From assembly GCA_001797675.1 (NCBI GenBank), contig MGQB01000025.1, positions 31,464 through 95,463 on the forward strand: 64,000 nucleotides of DNA. Direction: 5' to 3'. The DNA is from Deltaproteobacteria bacterium RBG_13_43_22. Lineage in GTDB: Bacteria > Desulfobacterota > RBG-13-43-22. The position numbers were made by a program, and so were the translations under genes. The notes beneath the pieces are model-generated. The model was not told the origin of the DNA, did no database searches, and was given only the letters and a program-made list of their open reading frames with translations. This document shows, one piece after another, positions 55,019 through 62,034 of the stretch (position 1 is the stretch's first letter; each line of letters begins with the position of its first letter).

Positions 55019-55068
55019 CGTCACCCCGGCGAACCCCGGATCAGGTCCGGGGCAGGCGCCGGGGTCCA
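55019..55068. repeat. Palindromic GC-rich repeat
   Basis: GTCACCCCGGCGAACCCCGG, then GGTCCGGGGCAGGCGCCGGGG: the two parts pair to form a long hairpin. This type of GTCATTCCCGCG/ACCCCGGCG palindrome is widespread as an interspersed repeat. A second hairpin, CCCTTCCCCAGGTGGGGGAGGGTT, lies at 54877-54900. The rest of 54836-55152 is non-coding. Confidence 0.6.
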
Positions 55069-55152
55069 GAAGTAGTTAATATTCCCGGATTCCGGTTTTC
55101 GCCGGAATCACTGAAATGGGGTTTCGACGACGGGTTAAGAGGTTATCCGATG

Positions 55153-55869
55153 TTACTCATCTTCCTCTTCCGGATTTTTTACGCTGGGAGGATTCCAACC
55201 GACTACCGATCCGGATTTGATTTTTATTAAATAAGGGGAAACCGTAGTGTTCGGAAGTGTTCTGACATGGTCTTCGATTTTTATCGGGCCGATCCCCGTT
55301 CCGGCGCCTATGGTACAATGGTTTCCGATTTCAATTAATCCATAACGGAATTTACCCGATCCTTCATAGGCATGAACGGAAAGCCGGCTGAAGGCCCCTA
55401 TTAAGGTATTTTCTCCGATGAAAATAAGCTCCGGGCGAAAATGATCCAGCCAGACCATCTGCATAAGCTCCACGCCTTTTCCAACATGAACCCCCATCCG
55501 GCGATAAATTTTATTTTTAACCGGCGTGCCTTTCAGGAAAAACAAGACAGCGACTAGAAATAGCAACAGGATCCTTCGCTCGAGAGGGAGATTGAGTGCC
55601 CTCCAATTGACAGCATTGGGTTCTTCCTGGGAACCCAAGCCGGAAATGGTGTAATGCCTTCGCACGGGCGATAGAAATTTTTCTAAATTAATTTTTCCCT
55701 CTCCGGTATTCGGATTTAAGTTTCGGACATCGACCCCTTTTCCACCGGAGGTTTTACTGATGAATATGGAGCGGTTCTTTCGGGTTCCGAATTTTATGGC
55801 CCGTTCAATTATCTCCGCCGTTACCATTTTCATGACTTCTTCAGGGATTTTATCTCGATACTTTTTCAT
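55153..55869 (-). CDS. Left-handed beta-helix (hexapeptide-repeat) protein
   Basis: A 238-residue protein. The C-terminal half (from residue ~135: VGKGVELMQMVWLDHFRPEL, IGENTLIGAFSRLSVHA, IGNHCTIGAGTGIGPIKIED) has the imperfect [LIV]-G-x4 hexapeptide repeats of acyltransferases. The N-terminal half has a helical segment and one hydrophobic stretch (ILLLFLVAVLFFLKG) that may be a membrane anchor. The His expected as catalytic base could be in SRLSVHA. The ATG at 55869 follows GAGGTGG. The substrate is unknown. Confidence 0.75.
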   Translation of the reverse strand: MKKYRDKIPEEVMKMVTAEIIERAIKFGTRKNRSIFISKTSGGKGVDVRNLNPNTGEGKINLEKFLSPVRRHYTISGLGSQEEPNAVNWRALNLPLERRILLLFLVAVLFFLKGTPVKNKIYRRMGVHVGKGVELMQMVWLDHFRPELIFIGENTLIGAFSRLSVHAYEGSGKFRYGLIEIGNHCTIGAGTGIGPIKIEDHVRTLPNTTVSPYLIKIKSGSVVGWNPPSVKNPEEEDE

Positions 55870-55997
55870 CCGAAACCCACCTCGATGGAGACATTCCACC
55901 CTGGAACTGGAAATGAAAGGGTTAGGTCTTTCGTCGGCTTTTGACCAAATCGGTCTTTATTGATAATCGATTATCTCTGTAAGAAAACTGGTATTGT

Positions 55998-56435
55998 CTA
56001 AACGGCCTTCAATTCGGAAGTGCAATTAGGACAACGGCTAGCCTTGACCGGAATTACCGAGAAACAATGGGGACACTCTTTGGTGGTCGGCACAGCCGGT
56101 TCCGGTTGCCTTTTAAGCTTGTTGATTTGGCGGATCATCAGGAAGATGACAAAGGCCACGATTAAAAAATCAATGACGGTATTGAGAAAAAGGCCATAGT
56201 TAATGGTCACGGCTCCTGCTTTTTTGGCCTCTTCCAGGGTGGCAAAGGATTGGCTGGAAAGGGACAGAAAAAGCCTGCTGAAATCCACCTTACCCAAAAG
56301 CAGCCCGATGGGGGGCATCAGGACATCATTGACAAAAGAGGTGATAATCTTACCAAAGGCCGCTCCGATAATGATACCCACGGCCATGTCCATCACGTTT
56401 CCCCGCATGGCAAATTCCTTGAACTCTTTCCACAT
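55998..56435 (-). CDS. mscL: Large-conductance mechanosensitive channel with zinc-ribbon tail
   Basis: A 145-residue MscL: the amphipathic N-terminus [22 protein letters not shown]1 [20 protein letters not shown], the loop, and TM2 (residues ~80-105). It opens under hypo-osmotic tension to release solutes. Unusually, the cytosolic C-terminal helix is followed by a zinc-ribbon-like [18 protein letters not shown] (two CxxC pairs). AAGGAGG with 7-base spacing selects the ATG at 56435 over the TTG at 56441. Confidence 0.92.
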   Translation of the reverse strand: MWKEFKEFAMRGNVMDMAVGIIIGAAFGKIITSFVNDVLMPPIGLLLGKVDFSRLFLSLSSQSFATLEEAKKAGAVTINYGLFLNTVIDFLIVAFVIFLMIRQINKLKRQPEPAVPTTKECPHCFSVIPVKASRCPNCTSELKAV

Positions 56436-56500
56436 GTTCAATCCTCCTTATAAACTTAAAAGATTACCTGCTCAAAACCTTAAAGGGGAAGGGAGCCTGT

Positions 56501-56734
56501 CTATATTTTTTTAAAAAGTTCTTTTAGAACGATATTCACCTGGTCCAAGGTTATTAATTCTTTTTCAAAAAGGATCGTGCCGATCAGCCGATGCTCCCTT
56601 CCGTTTAAGTTATCATCCAACTGCTCCATAAAGGCCTCTTTGATCTGGTCTGCTGAAACAAATCCCTTTTTTACGGCAATCGTTCCGAAACGGCGGCACA
56701 GCTTCGACACCTCTTTCTCAAACTTCGACTTCAT
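56501..56734 (-). CDS. Small hypothetical protein
   Basis: A 77-residue helical protein containing two related segments, FGTIAVKKGFVSADQIKEAF and LIGTILFEKELITLDQVNIV, each with an I-G/T-x-x-x-L/V-x-x-G/E-x-[IV]-[ST]-x-x-Q pattern like the repeats of MshE/PilB N-terminal (MshEN-type) domains, which bind cyclic di-GMP in some proteins. I infer only a resemblance. There is no signal peptide. It lies between mscL and the candidate selenoprotein on the same strand. Confidence 0.6.
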   Translation of the reverse strand: MKSKFEKEVSKLCRRFGTIAVKKGFVSADQIKEAFMEQLDDNLNGREHRLIGTILFEKELITLDQVNIVLKELFKKI

Positions 56735-56791
56735 GGCGAATAATCTCCTCTTTATTAAGAATTGGCAACGTATCGTTTATGGTAATCGATG

Positions 56792-57085
56792 TTACGAGGC
56801 CTTCTCCATTTTCTTTTTCTTAATTTGGGTGCGAACCTCCCGGAATTGGGCCCGTACCCGGCCCCCGGAAACGGCCATAACAATTGAAAGAACGGCCCCT
56901 ATTTCTTTCTGGGAAACCCTTTGCTCCCTGGCCACGCCAAGGTAATGGTCCATTCAAGGATAACAGCCGACAGACATAGCGGCAGCCAGTTGGATTAACA
57001 GGGTTGTTTTAGAATCCAGAATTTCATTGTGGTTCGTTGAATTGTAAAAGTCGGTATAGGCTTTGCTTTGTTTTTCGGGCAACAT
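56792..57085 (-). CDS. Candidate selenoprotein, carboxymuconolactone decarboxylase/AhpD-like (CxxU)
   Basis: A 97-codon frame from ATG (57085-57083) to TAA (56794-56792) interrupted only by a TGA at codon 44 (56956-56954). The frame before it (LLIQLAAAMSVGCYP) and after it (MDHYLGVAREQRVSQKEIGA) reads as one CMD/AhpD-like domain, in which the TGA takes the place of the second Cys of the family's C-x-x-C, giving C41-Y-P-U44. AhpD-type CxxU selenoproteins are known in bacteria. AAGGAGG lies 4 bases before the ATG. A hairpin right after the TGA meets bacterial SECIS geometry (see 56926-56942). Ordinary gene finders would report two fragments too short to keep. The alternative is a pseudogene from a TGC/TGT-to-TGA change. 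Confidence 0.7.
56926..56942 (-). promoter_or_regulatory. Putative bacterial SECIS hairpin
   Basis: On the minus strand CCTTGGC-GTG-GCCAGGG forms a 7-bp stem (one G-U) with a three-base loop that begins with G. The loop lies 19-21 bases after the in-frame TGA, within the 16-37-base window expected for SelB-bound bSECIS elements. It overlaps codons 48-53 of the gene. Confidence 0.6.
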
Positions 57086-57196
57086 GTCGCCTCCTTCGAT
57101 TAAATCAACCAGGGGATGAACCTCCGGGTGGACTTCCGATAGAGCAGGTATTCATCCCCGAACCTAACTATGTTTTTATTTTCTTTCACCTTGGTC

Positions 57197-57374
57197 GAAG
57201 AATTAGGGTCAGGTCTTGAAATATCAGTTTCCTTAACCCCTATCTCTACTATCATCATTTTAACTGTAATGTAAAGAGTTCCTTAATAAACCACAACCTT
57301 TTAAAGAATATATTTGGGTGGGAATATCCCAACCATAAGACTTATTTTTCAAGACCTGATCCTAATTCTTTCTT
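57197..57374. mobile_element. Small inverted-repeat element (MITE-like), family E
   Basis: Arms GAAGAATTAGGGTCAGGTCT... (57197-57224) and its near complement (57346-57374) bound 178 bp without a gene. The TTAGGGTCAGGTCTTGAA-type end is typical of short repeats mobilised by IS200/REP-associated transposases (inference). Its right arm supplies the last residues and TAG stop of the DinB-fold gene. Confidence 0.7.
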
Positions 57375-57841
57375 TCATGGATATCTTTCAATCTTGTCTC
57401 AAAGTGCTCCAGATGTTCTTTGAAATGCCTCAGATAATCTGTCACTAATTCTTCCAGAGAAAAAATCCGTTCGCCAAACCGATCGCGCCCCAACCAACGG
57501 TTTTTCAAACAATCCGGATTGACCTTTTCAATAAGATGCGACAGGTAAAAATTATAATATTTGAACAAATGCAAAATTTCAGGCCACCCGAGTAGGTTCC
57601 ATTTTTCTGTTTCCAGCCATTTTTCATTTTCATAAGACGGGAAATGCAATTCTTCATCGAGCTGTAATCGGGTAATTCGTTGGTGATTATTGGAAGCCGA
57701 ATCAATCAAATGACCGATAATTTCCTTTAAAGTCCACTTGGATTCATCGAGTTTTACAGTCGTTATTTCTTCCGTCAACTGCCGATGGTTGTCGGCGAAG
57801 TCACAGACCAGTTGTTTAAGTGAGGCAGCGATAATTTTCAT
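57362..57841 (-). CDS. DinB-fold family protein
   Basis: A 159-residue four-helix-bundle protein of the DinB superfamily: WTLKEIIGHLIDSASNNHQR (first metal His region), and VTDYLRHFKEHLEHFETRLK with paired His near the C-terminus. Homologues use a metal with thiol cofactors or are uncharacterised. The start at 57841 (AAAGGAG upstream) is preferred; the longer frame from 57898 would read through a transposon-like repeat end. The 3' end is formed by another repeat arm (57346-57374), which supplies the terminal RKN and stop. Confidence 0.8.
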   Translation of the reverse strand: MKIIAASLKQLVCDFADNHRQLTEEITTVKLDESKWTLKEIIGHLIDSASNNHQRITRLQLDEELHFPSYENEKWLETEKWNLLGWPEILHLFKYYNFYLSHLIEKVNPDCLKNRWLGRDRFGERIFSLEELVTDYLRHFKEHLEHFETRLKDIHERKN

Positions 57842-57845
57842 CCTT

Positions 57846-57890
57846 CTCTCCTTTGAAAGACATTCTGGTCCAGTCGTTATTTCATAGACC
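57846..57890. mobile_element. Truncated end of MITE-like element, family D
   Basis: GAAAGACATTCTGGTCCAGT...GTTATTTCATAGACCTCCCC matches the right end of the full elements at 60107-60294 and 61104-61293 with a few changes. Only about 45 bp remain, directly upstream of the DinB-fold gene. Confidence 0.75.
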
Positions 57891-57964
57891 TCCCCCACGT
57901 CCTTTGCGTGCGCCGAGAATGTGACCTTGCCTTAAGCGTCTGGCTGGATACAACTATCTTAACT

Positions 57965-59077
57965 TCAAGCAAGACGATCTGCCGTCTCTTTGAGACTCAA
58001 AATGCCCCATTCAATTTTGTCCGGCTCATAAGCCGGAAAGGTCAATCGGATAAAAAGACCTTTTTTGCGCTTTTCTTCCTTACAGTTGGGAGGGAGGGCA
58101 TCCCACGCAGCAGCTACACCTACACCAGCCTGTTTTGCGGATTCGATGAAGGTTGCTTCTTTATCACTTGAAATATTCTCAAGGGTGAGGGGGGCAAAAA
58201 AGCCGCCGCTGATTGCAACTGGAAACGCTCCAGGAAACTGGCTATTAAGCGCGGTATTCAATGCCTCCATTCTCGGCCTGTACAGATTGCACAAGTATTT
58301 GACAAAATCGTCATACCGTCTTGATTCAATAAAATCGGCTATGAACGCCTGGGTCGGCAGATTGGGGTTTATGCGTGTATTGGCAATAATACCGGATAGA
58401 TGCCCCACATAATGATTTGGAACGATCATATACCCGCACTTGGTTCCCGGAGAGATCGTTTTCGTAAAAGAGCTTGTTAAAATGGGACCCCATTCTGAGA
58501 CTTCTATCGAGCCATTCGTTTTTCCATCATAGCGAAGGGCTTGATAACAGATGTCCCATACGCACGGAATACCATATTCCCGGCATATGCGTTCAACATC
58601 CTTTCGGTTCTCTTCGGTGTAGTTGATCCCTGTTGGGTTTTGATGGAACGGTATCCCGTAAAAAGCCGCAACCGCATTCTTATTAGCCAAGTCTCTAAAT
58701 TGGTTCAAATCGATCCCTTCCGGTGTCAATTTAACGCCAATCAAATGATGTCCATAGCACTTTGCATCGAGTAGTACTCGATCGTAACTTGCCTCTTCAA
58801 CAATGATATTGCTTTCTCTGGGGAGAGACTTGAAAAAAAGTGAAATAACTTCCAGGCCGCCGTTGCCGACGATAACTCTTTCCGGATCAACACGATGGAA
58901 GCTGCCGATTAGATCCCGCAGTGGCTTGAACCCGGTAAAATGGCCGTATTGAAGCACATCCGTCCCATACCGCCTGATGACTTTTTCGTATCCCTCTGAC
59001 GCCATTGGAATAAGGCGTGATAAGGCTTCTTCTGCAGGAACCCCACGCAAGAAATTAATTGATTGTTTCTCACTCAT
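57965..59077 (-). CDS. PLP-dependent aminotransferase, class I/II
   Basis: A 370-residue fold-type I enzyme. Conserved landmarks: YGHFTGFKPLRDLIGSFHRV, VGNGGLEVISLFFKSL, HQNPTGINYTEENRKDVERI, DICYQALRYDG (the Asp binding PLP), and the Schiff-base Lys in SSFTKTISPGTKCGYMI. The sequence resembles 2-aminoadipate/MocR-type transaminases, but the amino-acid substrate is not clear. It lies at the start of the accessory zone, with the DinB gene's element 57846-57890 just downstream. Confidence 0.88.
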   Translation of the reverse strand: MSEKQSINFLRGVPAEEALSRLIPMASEGYEKVIRRYGTDVLQYGHFTGFKPLRDLIGSFHRVDPERVIVGNGGLEVISLFFKSLPRESNIIVEEASYDRVLLDAKCYGHHLIGVKLTPEGIDLNQFRDLANKNAVAAFYGIPFHQNPTGINYTEENRKDVERICREYGIPCVWDICYQALRYDGKTNGSIEVSEWGPILTSSFTKTISPGTKCGYMIVPNHYVGHLSGIIANTRINPNLPTQAFIADFIESRRYDDFVKYLCNLYRPRMEALNTALNSQFPGAFPVAISGGFFAPLTLENISSDKEATFIESAKQAGVGVAAAWDALPPNCKEEKRKKGLFIRLTFPAYEPDKIEWGILSLKETADRLA

Positions 59078-59114
59078 TTTGTCCTTTGTGATCTCCTTTT
59101 ATTTTTTAATAAAG

Positions 59115-59170
59115 CATAACATCAAGCATCAGCGGAGCGCTTTAGGGCGTACGCTGAATGCGTTTGTTCG
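59115..59170. other. attC-like imperfect palindrome
   Basis: On the minus strand AACAAACGCATTCAGCG pairs with CGCTGATGCTTGATGTT around a ~20-base loop. One arm carries an extra T (GCATTCAGCG versus GCAT-CAGCG), as the extrahelical base of integron attC sites, and the right end reads GTTATGC, near the core GTTRRRY. It spans the C-terminal KRIQRTP codons and stop of the adjacent gene. The assignment is tentative. Confidence 0.4.
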
Positions 59171-59573
59171 CTTTCTTCCGTTGTGCAATGTCGGCATCGT
59201 GCTGTTCTTTGTTAGGCTCCAGTTGGTTCCACAGTTTAGTCTGAGCTGCAAGTCGTTCGGCAACCGTGGTGCCGAGGTGCGTCAATCGGGATTCGAGAAC
59301 AACACCATCCGGAACCTCAACTAACCCTGCGGAAGAGAGGGCTGCTAAATCCGACTGAAAATCCTCGCTCTCGCGCCATCGTTCATGAATCAGAGCCCAA
59401 TCTTCGCGATGGAGGTATAACTCGGAAAGTGTCCTACTCGACATGAATCGTTCCATCAATTGAGCAACCTCGGAGTCCCGTAGAATACGAACAACGGCCT
59501 GCTGTTTGTCAGGGACACTCGTCGAAACCTTGTGTACGATCTCATTCGCAAGTTGAGCGAATTGCTTCTCCAT
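59142..59573 (-). CDS. Hypothetical protein, possible gene-cassette product
   Basis: A 143-residue, mostly helical, soluble protein without a recognised domain: MEKQFAQLANEIVHKVSTSV, VRILRDSEVAQLMERFMSSR, LSELYLHREDWALIHERWRE. It ends ANKRIQRTP. Proteins with such 'RIQRT' tails occur where the coding frame runs into an attC-like repeat. A start at 59573 is preferred because codons further upstream (to 59624) read through a repeat (TTCCGGGGACAT). The composition differs somewhat from the core genes. Confidence 0.55.
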   Translation of the reverse strand: MEKQFAQLANEIVHKVSTSVPDKQQAVVRILRDSEVAQLMERFMSSRTLSELYLHREDWALIHERWRESEDFQSDLAALSSAGLVEVPDGVVLESRLTHLGTTVAERLAAQTKLWNQLEPNKEQHDADIAQRKKANKRIQRTP

Positions 59574-59608
59574 ATCGATCGGTTTTGTTGGTAGTGCTGT
59601 TGCGGAAT

Positions 59609-59640
59609 TCCGGGGACATTGCATAATTCCGGGGACATAA
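59609..59640. repeat. Tandem GGAATTCCGGGGACAT-type repeat
   Basis: AATTCCGGGGACATTGC and AATTCCGGGGACATAAT in tandem. Units of this TTCCGGGGACATAAT type are typical of the ends of IS200/REP-associated tyrosine transposase elements (recalled, not searched). No transposase gene is seen here. Confidence 0.5.
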
Positions 59641-59779
59641 TACTAATTTCTCGTCCACTCCCAATATATTTACCGTTGAGCCCAAACCTACCCAATACAA
59701 TATATCTGGTTAAAGACGCATATGCACATGCAGCGGGTGTTTGCTCGGGTGGATCTTGTGAGATATGGATCTGGGCCAT
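59640..59779 (-). pseudogene. Truncated 5' gene fragment
   Basis: ATG at 59779 with AAGGAG 4 bases upstream begins MAQIHISQDPPEQTPAACAY and reads SLTRYIVLGRFGLNGKYIGS before the frame enters the GTCCCCGGAATT repeat. The good ribosome site suggests a genuine gene start cut by the repeat. Not recognised. Confidence 0.35.
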
Positions 59780-59881
59780 GAATCTCCTTAAGATCTTGAA
59801 AGAAGGCATTTGAAAGAATAAGACTGAAAGGAATTATAGAATATAACTGGCTAATTTGTAAAGAGATTTATTGGGAGGTAT

Positions 59882-60106
59882 TTATTCTTTGATTTCATAC
59901 TCTTTTTGTATCGCCGTAAAATACAGGAAAATACGAATGAGGGCCGGATCGAGGGAACGGGCATGGGCGAGCATTTCTTGATAGGCCAGCAATTGTCCCC
60001 GGTACAAATCGGCCTGCTCCTGTAAGAAGGTTTCGACTGTCATCCCTTCCGGAAGAAGGGTGGTCTTATAATCCACCAGAACCACTCTTGACCGTAGGCG
60101 AAATAA
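59882..60106 (-). pseudogene. C-terminal remnant of a RecB/AddA-type nuclease
   Basis: About 74 codons: VVLVDYKTTLLPEGMTVETF carries the D-Y-K-T nuclease motif (PD-(D/E)XK motif of RecB-type exonucleases), followed by YRGQLLAYQEMLAHARSL (the Q-x-x-x-Y helix) and the stop at 59882. The 5' part is missing: at 60107 the frame runs into a mobile repeat, whose TTTCATGGACGT provides a spurious start (60127). Non-functional. Confidence 0.75.
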
Positions 60107-60294
60107 GGGACGTCCATGAAATAACAACTTCAGCTAACAAATATTTTAAGCCTCTAAATATCTTCCGTGCTCAATCCCACTCACCATAATATGGTACAAA
60201 GCTCCTGGAGTTTCTGTACAAGCTTAACGAGGCATAGGGCAAAGTCATCAATCGAAAGACATCCTGGTCAAGTCGTTATTTCATGGACGTCCCC
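60107..60294. mobile_element. MITE-like element, family D copy 1
   Basis: A 188-bp element with terminal inverted repeats GGGACGTCCATGAAATAAC and its complement (about 22 of 24 bases paired). It is about 85-90 percent identical by eye to the copy at 61104-61293. It truncates the RecB-type remnant. It has no coding capacity. Confidence 0.85.
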
Positions 60295-60450
60295 CTTTCC
60301 GTATACTCGTCCCATCAAAAAGAAACTTCTTATCCCTCATTGATGGTATTACTGAATCAATAGTTTATGCTCTGGCAGTTGGTAAATAAAATTGAATCAG
60401 AAAAAGCAAAAGGGACAATCCTTTATGATAACAGAATCGTCCCTTGTGGG

Positions 60451-60885
60451 TTATGGCTGCGCCCGGGGGGTAAGGGTTGCTTCATATATTCCCCTGCCTC
60501 CGGGAAGTTTATAGAGAAGGTTCATTGTCTCCTTCTCTTTCTCTAGGGACAGACAAACATCTGCCCCCGTTTCCATTAAATAGAACTCTATTTTGCCCTT
60601 ATAAAAATCCCCGGTCGCTTTTAATATAGGACGTCCTTGGATAGCATAGAGCAAATCAACTTTCTCCATGCCAATCTTTTTAAAGGCAATGGTTACATCC
60701 CCGACAGTAGCGGGGGGATTAAAAGTTCCATCCCAGATACCGCTTTTGCCAAACCATCCCATAAGAGTATCGTCTACGGGTTTGACAATGTTTAAATCTT
60801 TAGGTAGTGGATTCGGTCCTGCTACCGCTAGAACACTTCCCATAAAAACCATAGCCAGAAAGATAATAACAAATGCCTTTTTCAT
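60451..60885 (-). CDS. Secreted hypothetical protein
   Basis: A 144-residue protein with a clear N-terminal signal peptide (MKKAFVIIFLAMVFMGSVLA, then AGPNP; cleavage likely near residue 22). The mature part is predicted beta-rich with GWFGKSGIWDGTFNPPATVG and AIQGRPILKATGDFYKGKIE. No family recognised. It probably lies in the periplasm. AAAGGAG precedes the ATG by about 6 bases. It lies between two family-D elements. Confidence 0.7.
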   Translation of the reverse strand: MKKAFVIIFLAMVFMGSVLAVAGPNPLPKDLNIVKPVDDTLMGWFGKSGIWDGTFNPPATVGDVTIAFKKIGMEKVDLLYAIQGRPILKATGDFYKGKIEFYLMETGADVCLSLEKEKETMNLLYKLPGGRGIYEATLTPRAQP

Positions 60886-61103
60886 TTCCTTCTCCTTTCA
60901 TTTCACGTTTTTGTTTATAGAATCTTTTTCTTTCTTCGATAAATACTTTCAAACTCCTTTAATATGAGTTTTCAAGGTTCTTATAGCTCTACCTCCTTAT
61001 GCTTTTGATTTCTTAGATTTCAGATAAGACTGGTGTTTCGTAACAGAAATAGTATTACATAATCTTTCAAGTTTTTCGAAGATAGATTCCGCTGAGGAAT
61101 TTA

Positions 61104-61293
61104 GGGGACGTCCATGAAATAGTAATTTCAGCCAAATAACATGTTAAATCTTTAAATATCTTTCTGTGCTCAATCCCACTCCCCATAATATGGTATAAAG
61201 CTCCTGGAGTTTCTGTACAGGCTTAACGAGGCAAAGGGCAAAGTCATCAATTGAAAGACATCCTGGTCAAGTCGTTATTTCATGGACGTCCCC
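61104..61293. mobile_element. MITE-like element, family D copy 2
   Basis: A 190-bp copy of the element at 60107, with the same GGGACGTCCATGAAATA ends in inverted orientation. It flanks the secreted protein gene on the far side, so that gene sits between two direct copies. Confidence 0.85.
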
Positions 61294-61582
61294 AATCTCA
61301 ACCGAGTCTATTGTTGTTGGGTTATTGTATTGCTCTTTAGTCATTTTCTCCTATCCGCAGCTGTTGGTGGAATGACTAAGCCTTTTTGGGAAATCATCTT
61401 TCAATCCGCCAATGGCCTGAGGTGTGTTTCCCTAGTGTTCAACTGTTTTGCCGCCCAATGCGGATTTCACTGCGAACTGGATTTATTGGCGATCCAGTGG
61501 AACGGCTCGATAGACATGCGGGCTTTCTCTATAGAATGATCCAACTCATATCTCAAAAAATCTCTTTGTTTTCTTAAAATGG
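61294..61582. other. Intergenic region after family-D copy 2
   Basis: An 85-codon plus-strand frame (61282-61539) starts inside the mobile element and has no ribosome site or recognisable product. I see nothing else in this stretch. Confidence 0.5.
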
Positions 61583-61951
61583 TTATTCATGTTGTTGAGC
61601 TTTTTTATATCTAGCGAAACAGGAGTAGCATAGAAGCGAAGGGCTTAAGGTTATTCGTTGGCCCTCGTCCCCGATTGCGAGTATCCTTTCGCCCACCATA
61701 TAGCCATCACCTTTTTTCAGAGTGGCACGACAATCATCGCAGAGGGCACTCTCTTTCCCTGTTTCAATCCACCACTCGATTGCTTCATTACGCTCGACAA
61801 TCGCATCTCTATTAGCTGTGACATTCCCAAAAGATACAGCAGAGGATTGTAATTTGGCCCCTTTCTTTCTTTTTTTCAGTATCCCGATTAGTACTATAAT
61901 CATTATACCGCATATTGTGCCGATAACAGCTATGATTATCCCGGAGTCCAT
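61583..61951 (-). CDS. Hypothetical membrane-anchored protein with CxxC motif
   Basis: A 122-residue protein: N-terminal membrane helix (IIIAVIGTICGIMIIVLIGI), a basic stop KKRKKG, then a soluble part with a paired-Cys motif CDDCRATL and later CYSCFARYKKAQQHE, resembling a small zinc-binding domain. Orientation would place the soluble part in the cytoplasm. No family recognised. AAGGTGATGAA precedes the ATG. Confidence 0.6.
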   Translation of the reverse strand: MDSGIIIAVIGTICGIMIIVLIGILKKRKKGAKLQSSAVSFGNVTANRDAIVERNEAIEWWIETGKESALCDDCRATLKKGDGYMVGERILAIGDEGQRITLSPSLLCYSCFARYKKAQQHE

Positions 61952-62034
61952 TTCATCACCTTTTTAAGATTTATTTATATTATGCAAAACGATAAGGATC
62001 ACTGGCGAGGGATGGCTCAGAACGAAGCGGCACG

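Noticed and set aside
61282..61539. 85-codon plus-strand frame
   Set aside because: Its start lies in a mobile repeat end, it has no ribosome site and its residues resemble no family.
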